Origin: Rikenellaceae bacterium
GTDB taxonomy: Bacteria > Bacteroidota > Bacteroidia > Bacteroidales > Rikenellaceae
Direction: 5' to 3'
DNA length: 10,222 nt
NCBI GenBank assembly: GCA_020859875.1
Contig: JAJBVJ010000134.1
Coordinates: 1-10,222 of the forward strand
Below the pieces are notes generated by a model. That model was not told where the DNA came from, did not search any database, and worked only from the letters and a program-made list of their open reading frames with translations. Made by a program: the position numbers and the translations under genes. Positions 7,471-10,222 of this stretch are shown piece by piece (positions within the stretch are counted from its first letter, which is position 1; each line of letters starts with the position of its first letter).

Positions 7471-8214
7471 ATGACCGGCACTCTCGTAAATACAGCGGCG
7501 ATCGTTGCCGGAAGCCTTGCAGGAATAGTGATCCGCTCGAGGCTTCCGAGCAGTTTTACCCGGATTATGTTCCAGGGGATCGGGCTCTTCACCGTTGTAG
7601 TCGGAATATCCATGTCCATCGGGTACGATAACCTACTGCTGTCCGTGGTAAGTATCGTTACCGGCGGCCTCGCGGGAAAGTGGATCGGTATAAACAGGCG
7701 GGTAGATAATTTTTGCACCCGCCTTCTGGCGAAAAGCCGGGGATTCCGCCCGGGATCTCCCCTTGCCGCCGCCGATGTTTTTGGTGATACCCGGCCGGTT
7801 TCGGAATCCGGGATGCGAGAGTCTGCCGACGGATTCGTCACGGCTACAATGATCTTCTGCGTGGGATCGATGGCCATATTGGGCGCCGTGGAGGACGGTC
7901 TGGGCAATACGCCTACACTGCTTTATACCAAATCCATAATGGACGGAATCACATCCCTCGTCCTGGCCGCCTCTTTCGGGGCCTGGGTGATGTTCTCCGC
8001 CATACCCGTTCTGGTTTACCAGGGAGCGATAACCCTGATGGCACGGTATGCTTCCCTTTATTTGACCGCCGGTATGACAGCCGGTCTGACCTCGGTAGGG
8101 GGAATAATCCTTGTAGGGATGGGTATAACTATACTGAAGATCAAAAAGATCGAAGTTCTCGATATGCTCCCCGCCCTGGCGATAATTCTCATTCTTTGCT
8201 ACTTTTGGGGATAG
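7471..8214 (+). CDS. DUF554 (YdfK-like) multi-pass membrane protein
   Basis: This 247-residue protein has about seven hydrophobic segments, near residues 4-22, 32-50, 56-74, 122-140, 158-185, 205-223 and 228-246. The opening MTGTLVNTAAIVAGSLAGI matches the start of DUF554/YdfK proteins, which fixes the start codon. The hallmark centre is also present: FVTATMIFCVGSMAILGAVEDGLG (122-145), LYTKSIMDGI, and FSAIPVLVYQGAITLMA (175-191). The family sits in the cytoplasmic membrane and its function is uncertain; transport has been suggested, but nothing here shows a substrate. Between the third and fourth segments is a polar linker (about 88-120) that seems longer than I expect for the family. The gene is 56 bases from the amylase stop, and its promoter box nearly touches the ATG. 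Confidence 0.88.
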   Translation: MTGTLVNTAAIVAGSLAGIVIRSRLPSSFTRIMFQGIGLFTVVVGISMSIGYDNLLLSVVSIVTGGLAGKWIGINRRVDNFCTRLLAKSRGFRPGSPLAAADVFGDTRPVSESGMRESADGFVTATMIFCVGSMAILGAVEDGLGNTPTLLYTKSIMDGITSLVLAASFGAWVMFSAIPVLVYQGAITLMARYASLYLTAGMTAGLTSVGGIILVGMGITILKIKKIEVLDMLPALAIILILCYFWG

Positions 8215-8385
8215 TTTCTCCTCTGTATGTAGTAATTACAGTATCCCGCATGTCCCCGCGGTGCTCCTTCCGCGAAATTCCATGCCCGAACGGCACGACT
8301 ATTGAATCGTAAAAGGTTACGGAAATCATTTATTAACTGTGAACCTGTCCGGATATGCCCGGCGGATTCAATAAAATTTTCATGT
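8215..8385. other. Intergenic region before the GlsB-like gene
   Basis: These 171 bases have no convincing ORF. A small 5-bp stem CGCGG/CCGCG (8257-8261 with 8270-8274) lacks a U-tract. TAACTGTG at 8334-8341 is one mismatch from TAnnTTTG and would give a leader of about 40 bases for the gene at 8386. No -33 element is evident. Confidence 0.35.
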
Positions 8386-8634
8386 ATGTTTTGGTTATGG
8401 TATATCCTTATTGGTCTGGTAGCCGGATGGCTGGGAAGCCTTATAGTTAAGGGAACGGGATCGGGTCTTGTACTCAACCTGGTTATCGGTGTTATCGGCA
8501 GTTTGCTGGGCGGATGGCTCTTCGGTCTTATGGGACTGGGAACCAATAGTATGCTCGGAAGCCTCATTACGGCTACCGTAGGTGCTATCGTCCTGCTTCT
8601 CATCGTGAGCCTTTTTACCCGCAGGAGGGTGTAA
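8386..8634 (+). CDS. GlsB/YeaQ/YmgE-family stress-response membrane protein
   Basis: The ATG at 8386 gives 82 residues beginning MFWLWYILIGLVAGWLGSLI, the typical start of the YeaQ/GlsB (transglycosylase-associated, PF04226) family. An in-frame TTG at 8302 would add 28 unrelated residues and is not used. Three glycine-rich hydrophobic helices lie at about 4-21, 28-48 and 56-77. The motifs SLIVKGTGSGLVLNLVIG and GSLLGGWLFGLMGL are characteristic, and the protein ends in a basic tail TRRRV. Members are small inner-membrane proteins often induced by stress; the biochemical role is not established. It is preceded by 171 bases without a gene and followed 9 bases later by a second small gene, so the two probably form an operon. 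Confidence 0.92.
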   Translation: MFWLWYILIGLVAGWLGSLIVKGTGSGLVLNLVIGVIGSLLGGWLFGLMGLGTNSMLGSLITATVGAIVLLLIVSLFTRRRV

Positions 8635-8643
8635 TTTCCCGCT

Positions 8644-9093
8644 ATGGCATCGACAGCGACTAAAAAGAAGCCCAAGTCGGAGGGTGCCGGGTCGGAATTG
8701 TCTACCGGGAAAGCCGACTTGTCCGCATCCCGAACCCTGGGGAGAAAATCCCGCCGGGATTCTTCGGAAAGTGGCGGTACGAAGGAAAAGCGATATTCAA
8801 GCACCGGTTCTTCGGTGAAGGGTTCCAAGTCCGGGTCTTCGGGCAAGGGGTCGGACAAACTCGATAATGCACAACGGAGAACCCTTCGCAGCTACGATTT
8901 CGGACTACCCGAAAAGAGGGAATTCCCGATGCCCGACGCTGCACATGTCCATGCTGCCGAGTCCTATTTCCGCTACGCTTCCACTGCCGATAAACCGCAG
9001 CTTGCACGCCGGATCATGGCCAAGGCAAAAAAATTCGGTGTGGACGTGGAAAGCGACACGATCCGCCAATGGGCAAAAAAGAAGCAGTCTTAG
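8644..9093 (+). CDS. Ser/Lys/Gly-rich protein with C-terminal DUF6582-like domain
   Basis: This 149-residue protein has two parts. Residues 1-75 are low-complexity and basic, dominated by Ser, Lys, Gly and Arg, and probably disordered. Residues 84-145 form a conserved-looking module with YDFGLPEKREFPMPDAAHVHAAESYF, then ARRIMAKAKKFGVDV. This is the pattern 'F-x-P-E-R-x-x-P-x-x-D-x-x-H-V-x-x-A ... RI-x-x-A-A-K-K-x-G-V-x-V' known from DUF6582-type domains found in small bacterial proteins and in phage proteins. That assignment is from memory of the motif. No signal peptide or membrane segment is present. The basic tail might bind nucleic acid, but this is inference. It begins 9 bases after the GlsB-like stop and is probably cotranscribed. 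A long inverted repeat follows its stop. Confidence 0.8.
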   Translation: MASTATKKKPKSEGAGSELSTGKADLSASRTLGRKSRRDSSESGGTKEKRYSSTGSSVKGSKSGSSGKGSDKLDNAQRRTLRSYDFGLPEKREFPMPDAAHVHAAESYFRYASTADKPQLARRIMAKAKKFGVDVESDTIRQWAKKKQS

Positions 9094-9100
9094 TGTCCTT

Positions 9101-9148
9101 ACAGAACGAAACCGTCCGGCGATAATTCGCCGGACGGTTTCGTTCTGT
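9101..9148. terminator. Perfect 22-bp inverted repeat between convergent genes, likely bidirectional terminator
   Basis: The left arm 9101-9122 and right arm 9127-9148 are perfectly complementary over 22 bp, with a TAAT loop. The stem contains CCGTCCGGCGA/TCGCCGGACGG at its core and ACAGAACGAAA/TTTCGTTCTGT at its base. It lies 7 bases after the stop at 9093 and 12 bases past the stop of the minus-strand barrel gene (9161). There is no clean external U-tract on either strand, only the T-rich lower stem, so termination is inferred mainly from position and stem strength. Confidence 0.75.
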
Positions 9149-9160
9149 GTATGGGATAGT

Positions 9161-10222
9161 TTAGAACGGATACCCGATGGCAAGATGGAACCCAACGCCG
9201 TCTTTGAAATGCGGAATATTGTAGTATCCGCTCTTTCCCGTATCGTAGGGCAGGTGTATGCCGATCCCGAGGTCGGCCCGGATAACCAGATAGCTTATGT
9301 CGTAGCGAAGCCCGGCACCGGTGCCCGTAGCCAATTCCTTCCCGATATTCCCGAACCGGAACCTGCCCCCGGGGCGGTCGGAATCGGAGCGGATCAGCCA
9401 TACATTTCCGGCGTCGATGAATACGGCGCCGCTCAGCCTTCCCAGTATTGGGAACCGGTATTCGAGATTTGCCTCGAGTTTTACATCGCCGGTCTGATCG
9501 AAATAGCCGTAGACATCGGCCTCATCCGGGATGTAGCTTCCGGGGCCTATCGAGCGGACGGTAAAGGCGCGGATACTGTTGGCACCGCCCACATAAAACT
9601 GCTCGCTGTATGGTAGAACCGTAGTGTTTCCATAAGCATAACCCACACCGATATTTATACGGCTCACAAGGGTGGACTTCTGGCCGAAGGCCTTATAAAA
9701 CTTCAATTCGGTCACACCCTTGACAAACTGGGAGAACTGGTTGCCGAATATTTTTTTCGGCACTTTATGCCCTGTAACGCCCCACGCACCGGCGAAGATA
9801 TTGCCGGCGGTGGTTGCGGTAGTCTGCCAGATGATCCGGTCGCGGTGCCTCTTTCCGACCTTTCTGTCCGCCGTAAAGGTATATGAAGCCGACGGGATGA
9901 ACTGGTCGCGGAAACTCTCATATATCGCCGGATTCCGGTTCATGGTGCTGTCGAACGCCTCGGTGGTGCGCAGAAGATGGTTGTAAACGAACTTGAACAA
10001 TGTCAGGTTGTGGCTGCTGCTCGACGAGGTCTGGAAGTCGTAGGAGGTGTAGAAGTTAAACGAACCCATCGTAAAGAAGTCGGGACGGTTGAGGAGGCTC
10101 GCCCCGAGATTGAAGGTCGTCTTGGAGGGGTATTTTTTCGGTCGGGGAACAAACCGGGGGGCCAGGATTCGGGGAAATATAAGGGAAGCGTTTACACCGA
10201 GTTCATAGGAATTGATCGCTCC
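9161..10222 (-). CDS. Omp85-family (BamA/TamA-like) outer-membrane protein, C-terminal barrel (5' partial)
   Basis: The minus-strand frame is open from the right edge to the TAA at 9161-9163, giving the last 353 residues; the internal ATG at 10069 is not the start because the same frame continues through 10070-10222. The sequence shows the alternating pattern of beta-strands expected of a bacterial surface antigen (D15) barrel. The Omp85 loop-6 signature appears as GGANSIRAFTVRSIGPG (about 212-228), with the conserved Arg. VFIDAGNVW (about 267-275) is another family motif, and the protein ends GYPF with the terminal Phe used in barrel insertion. The family inserts or translocates proteins in the outer membrane. 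POTRA domains, if present, lie outside the window, so BamA, TamA or a shorter relative cannot be separated. Confidence 0.88.
   Translation of the reverse strand, partial: GAINSYELGVNASLIFPRILAPRFVPRPKKYPSKTTFNLGASLLNRPDFFTMGSFNFYTSYDFQTSSSSSHNLTLFKFVYNHLLRTTEAFDSTMNRNPAIYESFRDQFIPSASYTFTADRKVGKRHRDRIIWQTTATTAGNIFAGAWGVTGHKVPKKIFGNQFSQFVKGVTELKFYKAFGQKSTLVSRINIGVGYAYGNTTVLPYSEQFYVGGANSIRAFTVRSIGPGSYIPDEADVYGYFDQTGDVKLEANLEYRFPILGRLSGAVFIDAGNVWLIRSDSDRPGGRFRFGNIGKELATGTGAGLRYDISYLVIRADLGIGIHLPYDTGKSGYYNIPHFKDGVGFHLAIGYPF

Noticed and set aside
8199..8858. 219-residue open frame on the minus strand
   Set aside because: It crosses two + strand genes in antisense and has a Pro/Arg/Ser-rich shadow composition. 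The + strand proteins have family motifs, and this one has none.
9161..10069. Reading the barrel gene as complete from the ATG at 10069
   Set aside because: The same frame remains open with barrel-like sequence from 10070 to 10222, so the true start is beyond the window.

Overview
The window looks like chromosomal core sequence from a Bacteroidales bacterium, most plausibly an Alistipes/Rikenellaceae-type genome. The evidence is a mid-to-high GC content, the lack of clear Shine-Dalgarno sequences before well-supported start codons, promoter-like elements of the Bacteroidetes type (TAnnTTTG), a lipoprotein with an acidic stretch after its lipid-bearing Cys, and close family resemblance of several proteins to Bacteroides/Alistipes homologues. 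The genus is an inference. There is no sign of phage, transposon, CRISPR array, rRNA or tRNA.

Left part (1-2704, + strand). The window opens inside the last 132 codons of a UvrD/PcrA-type helicase, ending in the Tudor-like C-terminal domain. Next come endonuclease III (nth, 493-1155) with intact catalytic residues and [4Fe-4S] cysteines, and, 10 bases later, an S41-family (CtpA-like) protease lipoprotein with a PDZ domain (1166-2704). A perfect 16-bp hairpin (2723-2757) separates this unit from the convergent pyruvate, phosphate dikinase gene.

Middle part (2774-7414). Pyruvate, phosphate dikinase (ppdK, minus strand, 907 aa from its ATG at 5497) is transcribed away from a short upstream region. 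On the opposite side of that region lie a probable 55-residue CxxC protein (5688-5855) and a cytoplasmic GH13 subfamily 5-like alpha-amylase (5942-7414). Amylase would release glucose units from internal glucan, and PPDK works at the PEP/pyruvate node, so the pair fits storage-polysaccharide and glycolytic metabolism. That functional link is an inference.

Right part (7471-10222). A DUF554/YdfK-like membrane protein has an exact promoter box only 7 bases before its ATG, suggesting a leaderless mRNA. It is followed by a two-gene unit: a GlsB/YeaQ/YmgE-type stress membrane protein and a Ser/Lys/Gly-rich protein with a conserved C-terminal domain resembling DUF6582. A perfect 22-bp inverted repeat (9101-9148) separates that unit from the 3' part of a minus-strand Omp85 (BamA/TamA-like) outer-membrane barrel gene that runs off the right edge.

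I did not find a clear new multi-gene system. The most worthwhile leads are the small CxxC protein, the leaderless DUF554 transcript, the possible attenuator-like hairpins before the amylase, and the stress-type pair at 8386-9093.
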